Shown here: in pieces, positions 1 through 11,989 of the stretch
Layout of the letters: the number at the start of each line of letters is the position of its first letter
Numbering within the stretch: the first letter of the stretch is position 1
Origin: Takakia lepidozioides
Lineage: Eukaryota; Streptophyta; Takakiopsida; Takakiales; Takakiaceae
NCBI GenBank assembly: GCA_030704615.1
Contig: CM060733.1
Span: forward strand, 56,794,001-56,854,000
Reading direction: 5' to 3'
DNA length: 60,000 bases
Translations under genes and position numbers: made by a program
The notes under the pieces: model-generated
Told to the model about the DNA's origin: nothing
The model's input: the letters and a program-made list of their open reading frames with translations, nothing else
The model's database searches: none

Positions 1-564
1 GTTTAATGTTGCGGAAAGGGGCACTGGTACCGTGTCTGGAAAAATGGCGCCGAATTTCTTTTTTTTGGGCCGAAAACTGGCTAAGTCCCAACATGCACTG
101 GTACAGTGTCTGGAAAAATGGCGCCGAATTTCCCTATTTTGCGCCGAAAACTGGCTAAGTCCGAACATGCACTAGAAAAATGGCGCCGAATTACCTGTCA
201 TGAGGGGACCTATAGCCGCGGAATTCGGCACCATTTTTCGCCAGAGAGACCTATTACCGCGAAATACGTCGCCGTTTTTTCAGGTTACGGACCCTATTAC
301 CGCGAAATTCGGCGCCATATTTGCACATGTCGCTGGGAATTGGCATGAGCGGAAGACGAAATATCATTAGCACAACTGTCAAAACTACAATTTTCCCTTC
401 AAGGGGCCGAATAATATATTTGTTTTTCCTGACACATTGCATTAAATTAATGTTTTTTATTGTTTTTTATTTTCGAAATTTGTACTTCTGCTCATGAAAA
501 CCGATTGTCTTACTACTCCGCTCATGCCACTCATGCCGCTCATGCTCATGAAATAGCTAACCTC
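1..564. mobile_element. Terminal region of a Mutator-like element (copy F, right end)
   Basis: This stretch is nearly identical to 49,985-50,545. It holds two to three imperfect copies of a roughly 78-bp subterminal unit (ggaaaaatggcgccgaattt ... ggctaagtcc ... catgcactgg), then a cluster of GCTCATG heptamers, and ends with GCTCATGAAATAGC at about 542-557. The same terminus occurs at 42,480, 37,830 and 50,530, and inverted at 55,137, so it is read as the terminal inverted repeat of one transposon family. The rest of copy F lies outside the window. Confidence 0.7.
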
Positions 565-1290
565 GTTCAAGTTTTCGGACGTTCAGGTACTCAAATGGGC
601 CTATGTTCTTGCCAATTGCTCCAATTGTAGTGTGCTATGGCTTGACACATTTCTAACAACTAGTGTGATCAAGTTATGGTGGCTTACTGAGATCTGAATT
701 TTCTTAAGGGGTTGTGGTCTGGCCCCCAATAGATCTGCACTTGTTGTTCAAGTTTCCGGACGTTCAACTACTTTGATGGGCCTGTCTTCTTGCCAATTCC
801 TCCATTTGTGGTATGCTATGGCTTGGCACATTTCTAACAACTAGTGTGATAAATATATGTGGCCTCCAGAGCTTTGGAGTTTTTTTAAGGGGTTGTGGTC
901 TGGCCCCCAACAGATCTGTACTTGTTGTTCAAGTTTCCGGACGTGTAGGTACTCAAATGGGCCTATCTTCTTGCCAACTGCTCTAGTTTGGGTGGGCTAT
1001 GGCTTGGTGGATCTGTTACAAGTAGGGTGATGAAGATATGTAGCCTCCATATCCATAAATATTTATAAGGGGTTCTGGTCTGGCCCGCAATAGATCTGCA
1101 CTTGTCATTCAAGTTTCCAGATATACGTGTACTCAAATGGGCATATCTTCTTGCCATTTTCTCTAGTTTAGGTGGGCTATGGCTTGGTGAATTTGTTAAA
1201 AGTAAGGTGATGAAGATATGGTAGCTTCTAGAACCATAATGGTTTCTAAGGGGTTGCGGTCTAGCCCCTAGCAGATGTGCTTGGAAGCTG
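565..1290. repeat. Four-copy tandem repeat, unit about 181 bp
   Basis: Diverged copies start at about 565, 746, 927 and 1107. Each begins with TTCAAGTTT(C/T)C, contains 'gggctatggcttg' or 'tgctatggcttg' near the middle, and ends with 'aaggggttgtggtctggcccc'. Spacing is 181, 181 and 180 bp. The first copy starts directly at the terminus of the neighbouring transposon. No coding potential is seen. Confidence 0.8.
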
Positions 1291-2090
1291 CAGCAGCAGC
1301 GGCACAATCGGTAAAATCAGGCACTGCTAATGAAGGCACATTCTTCCACACATTCCATCCTGTTTTTCCCTCTTATTAGAATTGGCCATGTTGAATTTTG
1401 ATAGTTAGCTGGTTGAGTGAGCCTTTGATAGTTTGGAGTGACTGACATGATACTGCCAATGGACAACAGGAAAGTATCCAAAAACAGGTAACAGAGATGA
1501 GGAGAAGTTGTGGAATGAACACTTTTCTGACCCCAGCCAATGGTGGGACAATCAAGGCATGAAGGTGAATGCCTGTTGGATTATAGAGAGTAACAGATGC
1601 AATTGAGCATATGAACTAGTGTGATAAGTAGGGTTGGGGTGTTTGCTGGAACAACTCTAGGCTGTCATTGTCAGCTGCTAACAGCAAGCCAAGGATAAAT
1701 GCATGATTTGTGCACAGGCATGGATAGTTGAAGGAGCAGAGATAGAGTGTGGGTCTAGATTCATCCAAGATGGCCAGATTTCAAGCATAAGGTTAGCTAT
1801 GATTCCCTGTGGATCAATAGCTACAAGAAACCTGCTTGGGTAGATGGTCTATCACTGACCAAAAGGCAGGAAAGTAGTTCATGGCTTTTAGCATGCCTGC
1901 AGAGACGTATTGTAGATGTAGTATGTCACCCTTTATCATGGTTGGATTTTGTTGACTCTGTTCCAACGCTTATTGTCTTGGATTCTATTCTGTTTTATGA
2001 ATGGTGAATCTTCAAGAGTATTTGGATTTGTAGATTCATTTGGAATGTATGGGAATTGTAGGAGAATTGTATGGGAATGTATGAATCACT
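1291..2090. other. Non-coding stretch, nothing recognised
   Basis: No long open frame, RNA gene or repeat family was recognised. The sequence is moderately AT-rich and looks like ordinary intergenic DNA. Confidence 0.5.
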
Positions 2091-2700
2091 TACACACCAC
2101 TCTGTTAGTGGTATATGTAAGACTGTGACAATAGGCAAGAGTGGTTGTACTCCTCCAGATGTAGCCCCAATCACTTACATACCACTCTGCTAGTAATAAT
2201 TCAAATACATGGTTCCTACTTGGTGGGACACACTGGATGACTCAGTCAGTGGTTTTAGCACACAACCTAACCACTACATCAATACTGGTAGAACCACTCC
2301 CTCATTAGTTCTAGCACACAACCTAACCACTACATTGATACTGGTAGAACCACTCAGTAAGTGGTTCTAGCACACAACCAAACCACTACATCAATACTAT
2401 TATATATGGCCACGTGTCCAGATAATGGAGCCCATAATCGTCTAACTGGATTCGGCTATGTGTCCGTGTGAATACGAACATGTGTCCGTCGATTGCTAAG
2501 TATGATAAACGGATTGGCTGCGTCCACGTCGCAAACGGTGGAAGTGGTATGTTGTGAAGTGGTTGGTTTACCACTGTGACACGTCAGACGTGATTTGGCT
2601 TACCACTGTGACACGTAAGTGAATAGTTGGACTCGGAGGCAAGTGATCGTAACCACTGTTTTTAACTACTTTGGACACGTCATGTCTTTTACCACTGCTA
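2091..2700. repeat. Short tandem repeats built on 'ccactac...gtggt' motifs
   Basis: Three copies of a unit of about 57 bp (tagcacacaacctaaccactacatcaatactggtagaaccactc and variants, split by small changes) start at about 2,254, 2,312 and 2,369. A related shorter pair, 'cttaccactgtgacacgt', lies at 2,567-2,615, and 'cttacacaccactctg' / 'cttacataccactctg' at 2,090 and 2,175. Each unit has small inverted repeats (ccact...agtgg). No function is assigned. Confidence 0.6.
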
Positions 2701-4430
2701 GATCCACTGGTTGTAGACCACTTTGGGGCCAGAGTAGGAGCTTGCTCTTCTTTTATGTTGTTTTTGGGGCCTCTTAAACTAGTGAAGAATAGTCTTAAAC
2801 TATTATTTCCTACATGAGTCTATAATTTAAAAACGATAAAGCAAAATAAACTAATAACATTGGATGGAAAACCTTGGAGTTAATGATAAATGTGGTTTTT
2901 TCATCCATCTAGTGGATGACCAGTTGGCGCTAAGTTGTCTTTTCATCCATCCAGCTTCCAGGTCGAAATTCCCTTTTTCATCCATTGGATGAGCTAGAAA
3001 TTCATTTGATCGCCCCTCGTGAATGCCTTCCGCTTGATAATTTTATGTCGTCTCTCATCACTTTGATAAATCGCAAAACTTGGTGACAAATTATAATTAA
3101 ATACCCCGTAGCTGCTCGTAAATTCTCAAGGTGATTGGGGAAGAAAAGATAATCCATTTGCCGGTTTCCATGGTTTCGCCATACGGGAAGTCTGCCGCTT
3201 CCTGGCAATGAAAGTACTGGTGATGCCCCAGGGGGTCTTTGGCCCTGCCACTGGGTCACAAATCTTTTGAAGTTCCCTCCTTCTCACTTTGCATCGCTGA
3301 GGAATTCAAGACTTCGCCGGGAAGCTTCTTCACCTGTTGTTTGCTCCGATGCAGCACTTGCTTTGTCACGATATTTCATCGTTATACACATTGTTTTTTC
3401 CAATTGCCAAGACTCCTCGCCGTGTGCTCGCACTAGACTTGAAAGGCAGGAGAACAGAGAGATCACAATCCGGGACTGAAATAGTCGTCTTGTATTGTTT
3501 CGAACAAGTGCATGTTGTCGTTACTGGTACCAAACTGGCAGCCTAATTTGCTATCGATGCAACGTCGTACGGTCATTTTGACACCAGAGTTTATCTACAT
3601 GGTCGTCGCAGACATGATCTAAGTTCCTACGTGCTTTACCAACGATTCCGAGATATCTAACAAACTGCCCTGTTTTGGCAGTACAATGCCTAAACTGTCT
3701 GCCTTAAGATAAAAAACAATCTGAAAAGAAATTTGTACCATTATATGCATCTACACCCCTATCAGTTAGGATAAGTGGATAGCAGATCATGCTTAATCAA
3801 TAAGATTAAGCAACCTGTAGAGATGTTGATTCATAGGATGGTCATATTTTAGCTAACCTTAAATGATTACTTGGTAATCGTTTCTGAAGGCATACCGTCG
3901 GACAACCTCTGTTGCATGTCTTTGGAAATGGATAGTACTATTGATAGCCTGTTTTGTCTAAGTCATAAACCAGCGGTTAACAAAACCTTTGGAAAATCAT
4001 ATGTGCTTGGGTTTATGAGAGGAAACCCCCCAGTGGTAGGTGGGCATTGTTTCACATTTATCATGATTTGTTGACTGAGGGGAGGAAAGCGTGGGCATCT
4101 GTTTGTGCAGTTATTCCCAGAACTTTGGAGCAACGAGGGAGGAAGTTGCTTGAAGATTTTCTTCAGTCCTGGGGCAAAGGTGACTTGCTCGGCTCCTGTC
4201 TACCCAACATGCGCTTTACCTGGAATCAATCCATCCCCCATCAATGGGAGGTCCCCTGGTGATGGGGAGGAACCAAAATTCAATTGGCGCCACAAGAAAT
4301 CAATAAAACAACAATAAAAAACAAACAATTATTGTTCCAACATCCGTCAAATAGGTTGTATACCTACGACATGTCTATTTGCGGAATTGAATGAAAAGAT
4401 GAACTACAATAAATTTGTTAGCCATTATTT
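2701..4430. other. Intergenic DNA without a recognisable gene
   Basis: Short open frames occur on both strands but none has a recognisable domain, introns or consistent coding character. 'TTCATCCATC' recurs at 2,901, 2,941 and 2,978 around the word TGGATGA, a minor local repeat. Confidence 0.5.
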
Positions 4431-7329
4431 TTAGCAAGTAGCTGGAGCAAATCCAATTTTGTCCAAAGACAAATCGAACACAACTCCCGTCTGTTGGTGT
4501 TGCCAAGCGCCAATAATACTCAATTGTCCCAGACTATGGCAGTTGAAAGCTAAACATATTTCTGTATATGCATCGTATTGCTCAACAAACACAACTTGCT
4601 TTTTATCCAAATCCCAGACCAGACCCACTGATTCATCGTCCACAAACACAAATGTCACAGTCGGAAAGTCGGGAAATTGTTCGTCAGGTCGCACACCCCA
4701 ACACGTGTCAAAATAATTGTATTTTTCTTGGCCATCATGAGGTGAGCTTTGAGTCCCATTAGGCATTTTTGCTGCTTCAGCAATAAATGCATCCCTGAAT
4801 GCCAAATATGCGTATGTAGGGAGGGTTGTGTATGAAGAACCGCTGTCAATTATCACGCCTCCTTGACCGTTCTGGTCAATGTCAAAGATGCCAGGAGGCA
4901 TAGGAACTACTTGGCCACCCACGTGAATTTCCGTGAGAGGAACATAGTATGTATGTTTGGCGTGCTCCCCATTTTGAGGCATTTTCAGAAATTGGGCATT
5001 GGGAACTGCAATGGATTGTGCAAAGGATTTTGTTAAAATAATGTATATATGTTACAAAACATAATTATGGCCATAAAGAGGAGTACAAGTCAAAATCCTA
5101 AGGTGGAATGTCTCTTTTTCCATACTTTTCATGACAAAAATGTGACTTGTGATATATTTGTGAGATAGAAAATAAAGACTCTTGTCAAATCAAGCATAAC
5201 TTTTGGTGTCCCTTCACCCGGGTGACTGTTGCCTTCAGTTTGGAGGGTTGACATCTTCTAACAGCCCAAACCGAGGTAGTGCAATTGCCCCCCCCCCCAG
5301 TTAGGACTCAAAAATCCCCACGTACCCCCACATTACAGTTTCTACCGGTTGATCCGGTACCCCTTCTGCAGCTAAATTGGCCATGTGATATCCAACATAC
5401 ACCTATGTGGATCTGAATCCATGACCACTGGTAAAGATGGAATGATGCCCCTACTCTTTGGACCATGATCTCTTGGTTGATGCTTGTTTCATATAGACAC
5501 TTAAAGGAAATGAAATTTTACGTATAATATTCATGATCTCTATAACAATTCAGGAACCTCACAAGAGGAGAAATTGAACGTACATGCGACTATGGACTGG
5601 GCACCAAAGATCAACACCCCATTGTCTGGACTCTCGGATAGTGGCAAACAATATGAGAATTGATTGGTGATTTGTGTATTATGGGCGATTTGGTCTGACA
5701 TGGAGAAGTCAGATTTCCCTCCACCTCCAAGGCCCAAGATGCCGGCGGCCACCGGCATCATATTTACCGTTTGTTCTTCCCCTAGTCCAATCATAATATC
5801 TGTAGAATAAACAACATTACAAATAGATCAAGTGGAGAATACTAGGAATAATGTGAGAACTTAATGCATACATATGATTGTCTGACATGACGCTAAGTCA
5901 ATTTCTAGCATATCAAATCTTTTCTATCTGCTCTCGAAAGTGACATTGTACTGAAGCTGGGATAACAGTCAACTGGGTTTTACAAAAAGGAATGATCATG
6001 TGACATTGAAAAGAGTGTAACTCCCACTTGGCTTCGCAATTGGACTAAGTCCAACTTTGGCTAAGTATACAACGCACTAAGAGGAGCTACACAAGACATA
6101 GGGGTTTGACACCATCCACTGCAACCTCCACTGCCATCACCTTACCAATAGGCTACTCACCATTATGTACCGATCTATTGCATTCTAAAGTATTTAATAG
6201 TGAACTCCAGGTAAGTGGGGATGGGGAGGATTTGTAAGGGGGCCCGCTGGAAGAGCCGACATTGCCTACATCCGGTGAATGGACGGTCAGATCGCACATG
6301 TACATTAGTTCTTACAAAGTTCCTATTGTTTTCCATATCAATTTGATCATTCTAACGATGGGTAAAAATATCATATGCCCAAAAGCATTTCAAAACAAGA
6401 AGAGTCATCAAACATTTATACTTGTAAAGGTGGTTTGTTCTCCACTGCTGTCAAAATTATACAATTGAATGACCTCCGTAGCAAGCCGACCGAAGCTGAA
6501 TGTGGATTCGGCATACGAAATTTTGTATTGACAATTGTAGGAAGTTGCATCACAGCTGTCCCAAGCGCCATTCGACCTTAACATTTCACATGCGATTTCA
6601 TTGCATAAAACATTTTTTGAAGTAGGCGAGTCCAAAGGTACATAATGAATTGAGTTTTGTGGTTGACAAAACTGCACAACCAAAACAAAATGTTAATCAA
6701 TGCGATGATATTTGTCTTTATAATCGTCGGAAAAAGTGTGTACACTCACGTCAAAACATATTTCTTCTCTACTTCATGTCAAACATTATGCGTCTTTCTA
6801 AAATATTGGATGAGACAGGTGTACTCACATCACATGGCCAAGCTTGGATCCAAGTGACATCGCTGCCGGTGTCTAGGAGGAGAAGTTGGGAGACATTACC
6901 TGGACTGCTACCCACATTAAAGATTGTAAAATAATCTAAATCTGGGTTGTCTTTAAAACGTGCAGGCTGGACCCCAGAGAACACACTCTGTTTTAGGTTC
7001 CGACCACGAGACTTGTTGTGCATGGAAGGGCCCAACGTTGCGGCATTGTGTTGAGCCCTCCTAGCCGCACGCACGCATGCCTCATCGTCTTTGCGGCAAT
7101 GAGCAGGCCTCAAAGGGGAATGGGGCGAGTCGACGTGGGTGAGTGCAAAGGACCAACCATGTTGAGTGGCATTGATCTCATTCAGCTGTATGGGTACATC
7201 TGAAGCGTTCAACACAAATGTGTGTCTCGTCTTATGGCTATAGTTGTTGGTGGTGCCCAATGAGTTTACTTGTAGTAATTTGAGAAGAAAGAGACAACTC
7301 ATGAAAAGCACAGACAACTGAAAATCCAT
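4431..7329 (-). CDS. Nepenthesin-type aspartic protease, four exons
   Basis: Pepsin-family (A1) endopeptidase of the plant nepenthesin type, expected to enter the secretory pathway. Exon 1 (7,329-6,829) starts at an ATG giving a hydrophobic signal peptide (MDFQLSVLFMSCLFLLKLL), a pro-region and the first catalytic motif DTGSDVTWIQ. Exon 2 (about 6,671-6,422) is the cysteine-rich nepenthesin insert (CDATSYNCQYKISYAE). Exon 3 (about 5,799-5,585) has ILGLGGG...FSYCLP. Exon 4 (5,005-4,431) has the second catalytic motif IIDSGSSYT and ends in IGFAPATC. Splice sites are GT-AG, with GTGAGT after exon 1. The phase at the exon 2 and exon 3 donors is less certain. Total length is near the family norm of 400-500 residues. 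No stop or frameshift is seen, so it is probably an intact host gene. Confidence 0.85.
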
Positions 7330-8130
7330 TGCTCTATTTGCTAAGGGTGCCAAAATCTACTGATACTTGGTAGTTTAGTAGACTAGGCCTAATGCCCAAG
7401 CCTAGGAGCCATCATCCCCACTTATGGATTTTCTTCCACGAGTGACGACATTCAAATTTCAACTGTTGCCAACGTAAAAGATAAAACTCAATTTTAACTA
7501 ATTCCGGACTTGAGATTAGTCCAGAAATAAGAATACGTGAATAAATAATTCATGTATTAAATCCTGAAATAATTTTTATTCCACCAACAATATGTTAGTG
7601 CCATTACAAATTAGTCATATAATATACTTTGCGTAGAGAAATGTCTGCGGATGTTGACTAAATGGAAGAACTTTGACTCTAGTGTCGATGTTCACGAAGT
7701 GAGATAAAGAAAGCATGTAGACTTCAAACATATCGTGTACAGAGCTTAAAGTCCAAAACTGACAAAAGTGGGAACAAACATTAACATTATGAGAGTTTCA
7801 TTCAAAGTTCAGATCATCCAATAGAAATGACGGGCATTTGCACGAATGGGTAGACTAGACAAATGTTGAGTCTATGGAAGTCCATGGAAAAAAAAAAAAA
7901 TTGAGCCAATTTTGTTAGTTCATTTGGAGCAGCACCACATGGCCAACTTCAACAGTTAGCTGCTCAGGGAGCCTCCCAAATGGAAGTTCTCTCTATTCAC
8001 GGTCTAGAAACATACATAGTAGTATACCAAACATTTTTAGTAAAGAGTCCCCCCCCCCCCCCCCCAATTTTTTTTTTTGGAAGACATTATTTACTAGATA
8101 TTTTAATCTGATGTCAAAATTTAGAGTTTA
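7330..8130. other. Upstream region of the protease gene, otherwise empty
   Basis: This region holds the 5' flank and presumed promoter of the aspartic protease gene. It is AT-rich. An A run lies at about 7,888-7,900, and a C run followed by a T run at about 8,047-8,079. No second gene was recognised. Confidence 0.45.
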
Positions 8131-8430
8131 CAACCACTTGTCCAGATACCACTTGGCCATTGATCAAAGATCATCTTTTTCCTTTTGAGGTCGGACCGAG
8201 CCTTTCTCCGCCTCTGAACTGCTTCTACATACTGAGCAGTCGTCTGTCGTGACTCGTCCAAACCTTCGAGCATCTCGAGCCTCTCCTTCAACGACTCGGA
8301 TGTTGCTAGCCTCTCTGTGAGGGCTAACCGTAATGATTGGTTTCAATTGGCATAATAGATTCCACCCCGTAAACCAAGGAAAAGGGGGTGTGTCGGATCG
8401 TTACCTTGTGAGTAGTGACACCCCGTAAAC
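8131..8430 (-). pseudogene. Ty3/gypsy integrase C-terminal remnant
   Basis: On the minus strand, about 8,420-8,330 reads TPFSLVYGVESIMPIE. This is the conserved block downstream of the integrase core in Ty3/gypsy polyproteins, where xPFxLVYGxEAVLPVE is usual. It is followed, after a frame change, by LEGLDESRQTTAQYVE and a basic stretch, as in the integrase C-terminal domain. A 60-bp piece around 8,360-8,460 is duplicated ('ccccgtaaaccaaggaaaa'). No LTR is visible nearby, so this is an isolated decayed fragment. Confidence 0.7.
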
Positions 8431-9219
8431 CAAGGAAAAGGGGGGGTGTCGGGTCGTTACCTTGTGAGTAATGCGGACCGCCCAAAGTGCTGAGATCATC
8501 TTTGGGGTGATTGCAGCCTAGAGGGTCCATAATGCGACACGATCACGAGTACATGAAATGTCCGTAAGCTGGCGCGAGTTTTGAAAAATATATTTTTTGA
8601 CCGTCGGATGAAGTCGATCCAGACCGTCGGCCAAAAGTACCGTGTCAAAACAATATGGGCGGGCTTTTCAAAAATAAAAATAAAAATAAAAATAAAATAA
8701 ATCTAATCTAATCTAATTAAAAATAACAAAATTCTCAAATCTAATTTATCTATGCCCTCAACCTATGGGAAATGCGTGTTTTTTGTGAAAGAAGTTCTTG
8801 TAAATCTATGTTTTTCATGTAGTAAAGCTTAATACAAAAATAACTAATTTCTATGCTCTACAAAAGTCCCTAACATTTTATGGACTACATATTTTAGTGT
8901 AAGATAAGACATTCTAGATTCCTCAAAATGGGGGTGATCATAATGTGAGTCCTTTTTTATAGTGGCATTGAAAATTGACCAAGAACAAAGTACATAATCA
9001 TCAGATTATGAACTATGACATTTTACTAGGGACTTTTTAAAAAGTCCTTAACTTTCAATATACTTAGTATTTTGAAATGAAACTTGAAAGAGTAGGTGAA
9101 GCCTCTAGTGCATATTATCCTTTAGAGTCCTTTATTCAAATAGTCCATTCGATTGAAGAGTGTGAATGTATATCATCAATCTATGTGTAGGAAAAACTAT
9201 GCTGTGACAACAAAAAATG
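8431..9219. other. AT-rich spacer with a small AAAAT microsatellite
   Basis: No gene was recognised. Four to five AAAAT units lie at about 8,670-8,700, with 'atctaatcta' repeats just after. The region ends at the 3' end of the LINE. Confidence 0.5.
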
Positions 9220-9588
9220 GACACTGTAGGCTACAACGACCCTTCGTGTCCCAGTCTCGCTTGTGATCCCGATAATGGCTAAGTGCCAAGGCCACGAGGG
9301 CAGGGCAGTTTAAGCCACGACGGGATACCTCGGGTAGTGATCGACTTCGTACTACCCGACCACGAGGCAGGAACAGCTAAGTGCTCAGCAGAGAGAGAGA
9401 GAAGACTCCGGCTGAGGCCGGCGTAACTAAGAGCCACTTCGCCTTGCGGCTACTGCCTCTTTTCAGGGGTGGGCCCTATGTAAAAATAACCGGTGTCTAG
9501 GGGGCACCAAGTGACCAGCTGAGGGGTGGTACTCGGCAGCTAAGGGTTCCGTATGGTACCCATGGGTACCCAAAGACGCCCAGGGTGC
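9220..9588 (-). other. LINE 3' untranslated region
   Basis: This follows the last minus-strand stop at about 9,589. It contains a GA microsatellite (agagagagagaga at about 9,391-9,404) and several short inverted words (e.g. ggtacccatgggtacc near 9,556). It is the 3' end of the LINE by position only. The exact end and target duplication were not resolved. Confidence 0.4.
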
Positions 9589-11327
9589 CTAGGAGACAAG
9601 AGAAGGATTAGATTCGAGTTGTCGTTTGTTGGTAATGATAGCAGTAAGAGATCGCAGTGCCATGAGGTGAATGGCTTTGAAGCATTTATGGATAGAAGTG
9701 ATGGGGAGATTGAAGTTATTTTGAAGGTCCGTGCTGGCATTATGGATACCCCCTCTGGTGCTGGCAGTGATGACTGTAAGAGGGCCTGTAGCCCATCCCC
9801 TCCAGCGGATAGCAAGAATAAGTGGTGCATATTTTTGGCGCTTTTCGAGGATGGAGGAGCTGGGGAAGCGGTCATGGCAGTATGTGAATTCTATGAAATG
9901 TATGGTGATGGTTGGGGATGGGTCGGTGGGTGGGGGAGCGTTAATGGGAAGACCCTGGACGAGGAGAATATCCAGGCAGAGTCGGGAAGGGCATGTACAT
10001 GCTGCGTGGGGGTGACATATACACGGGAGTAGCCATGTAGGTATTGTGTGATCTGGGGGCCGGCCCTGGTAGGTGCCAGCATTAATAAGTGAGAACCATC
10101 TAGTTTCATTACGTCGCAGTAGAAGTTTATGGATATGCCATACGGCGTGGTTATGGCGCGCAATACGAAGCCCGTGGATGACAGGGTGGGGGCATTTGCT
10201 AAGAAGATGGGGCCAGGTATCTCTTGTAGCGTGGATGTGGGAGCAAAGAGGACAATGGGGTGAGGGGTATATGGTTGGCCAAAAGGCGTGTTTGCGTTGG
10301 TGGCCCATGTATTGGGCGTATCGAAATTTAAGGATCCGTCGTATTTGAGCGTCAGATGCAGCTTTAGTGTGCCAAAAGTGGTTTGATAGTTTGTGGTGGA
10401 GTACATTGGAGAGGGTCCCATTTTGGATATGAAATTTAGTGTGGCTGAGAGAGGCTGAGGCTTGTTTTTTGGCTTCTTTAGTCAGGGTAGTAAGAAGGTT
10501 TCGGATTGGCCGGGGCTCTGGGGGGTCAGGTACCGGGTGAATCAGCCAGAAGGGGAGCGTATGAGCAATGTGTATAGGGTCTGCCGAAGGTTCAACTGGA
10601 GGTTTGGAGGCCCCTAGTTGGGCAAGAAGGTCAGCCTCCTCGTTGCCGTTAATGCCAGTGGTTGACCGAACTTTGAGAAAATGGATGGGTTTATTGATGG
10701 AAATAGCAAGGTTGATAATAGCGGTGATAAGATTTCAATCGGGGTGGTGGTGGTGGGAGGAGGGACAAGCGAGGTGGTTGCGAAGGATGAAGAGAGAGTT
10801 TAGGCTATCTGTGAAAATATAGTATGGGGGCGGGAATGGGGTTAATTGTGAGAGAGCTCAAAAATAGCCATAAGTTCGGCATGGAGTATGGTTGCAGGGC
10901 CTGGGAGACGGTGTGCAGTCCCTGTATTGGTGGCAGCATGGTAGACGCCGTATCCGGCGTGGGATCCAGAGTGGGAGCCATCTGTGTAGTGTGAATGGGG
11001 AGGGGGGTATTTGGGGGAAGTGGGCCCTAGGTAAACTGGAGGGGCGTCGTGGGAGATAGTATGTATGGCAATGGGGCGGGGGGGGGGGGGGGGGGGGTGT
11101 GCTTTGGCCCATGCTTTTAGCCTAGGAGGTGGCTTAGAGGGGGGGCTGTGTGATGGTGAAGGTGGGTATGTGGTGAGTAGCATACCATGGGTATCAGAAA
11201 GTAGATGATTGAGGCGAGTGGGGAAGTCGGGGGGTATGGGCGGGCAAGAGGTAGCTTGGACAAGCAGTAGTAGGGTCAGAGAAGGTTCCTTGTGACGAAG
11301 GTATTTTGGAAAAGGCAAGTTATGCAT
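9589..11327 (-). pseudogene. LINE ORF2 C-terminal part: RNase H and CCHC zinc knuckle
   Basis: From right to left on the minus strand. Around 11,000-10,850 is an RNase H type I domain (HYTDGSHSGSHAGYGVY ... GPATILHAELMAIFEL), with the first Asp in TDGS and the Glu in HAELMA. It continues after a break as TDSLNSLFILRNHL and then NGNEEADLLAQ near 10,650. At about 10,260-10,180 is CPLCSHIHATRDTWPHLLSKC, the cysteine-histidine knuckle that ends many LINE ORF2 proteins. The final frame runs to a stop at 9,589. At least three frame changes and a G homopolymer at 11,077-11,098 break it. Degrading the RNA strand and binding nucleic acid are the known roles of these domains. Confidence 0.8.
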
Positions 11328-11485
11328 ATAGCGAAGATGGTTGGGTTCGATGGCGGCTAAGGGTATTATATCTGGAGGGAGATGTAGGAGGGGTGTTGGT
11401 GGTCAGGTGAGTTTTGTTGTGTAGAATGAGAATAGTGGTGGCGGAGGGAGAGGAGTGGGCGGCAAGGCGCGCCCATTATAGAGCC

Positions 11486-11985
11486 TCATGCATGAGGGGC
11501 CCGAGTGGCGGATGCGCTAGGCCCCCGCCGGACCAAGAATGATGAGTTTGCAGAGCCCATGGCTCCAAATATACAGTCACGGGGATGCAGACTGTCATAA
11601 GAAGCGAGCTCAAGGGGGCAAGTGAACGGGCTTGAGTAGTATGAGTGGGTAAGTTGGAAAGAGGAGATGAGGAATTTGAGGATGTCAGAGGGTACAGTGC
11701 TATGAGTATAAGCTTGCGCTAGTTTGTCGAGGGTGCGAGGTTTTTTTGTGGGGGTATCACGTAAGTATATGTCCACAAGCCAGCAGACCTCGGTGGCGAA
11801 GTCTTGCTTTGGAGGTTGTAGTAGGTAGATGTCGGGGGTGGAAGCGGCATATCTGTCCCAGAGCCAGGCGAGCCTGACATGAGAGATGGACCCGACAAAG
11901 TTCCCGTTAAGTGTGTAGATATTGGATGCGATACGGCTAGGGCATATGATGGGGGAGACTTGGTTAATATCTTTGTCTTGATCAA
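11486..11985 (-). pseudogene. LINE ORF2 segment of unassigned function
   Basis: Open minus-strand frames lie between the inversion breakpoint (about 11,988) and the RNase H region, with peptides such as SHVRLAWLWDRYAAS, KKPRTLDKLAQAYTH and SLHPRDCIFGAMGSAN. In the repaired order this piece follows the chromodomain and precedes RNase H. I do not recognise a domain in it. Confidence 0.45.
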
Positions 11986-11989
11986 TGGT

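Noticed and set aside
24-350. Small plus-strand protein (106-348) repeated at 50,089-50,331
   Set aside because: Both copies are transposon subterminal repeat. Identity reflects recent duplication of DNA, not protein conservation.
9553-10348. Plus-strand frames over the LINE 3' region
   Set aside because: Shadow frames. The opposite strand encodes the RNase H and CCHC knuckle domains.
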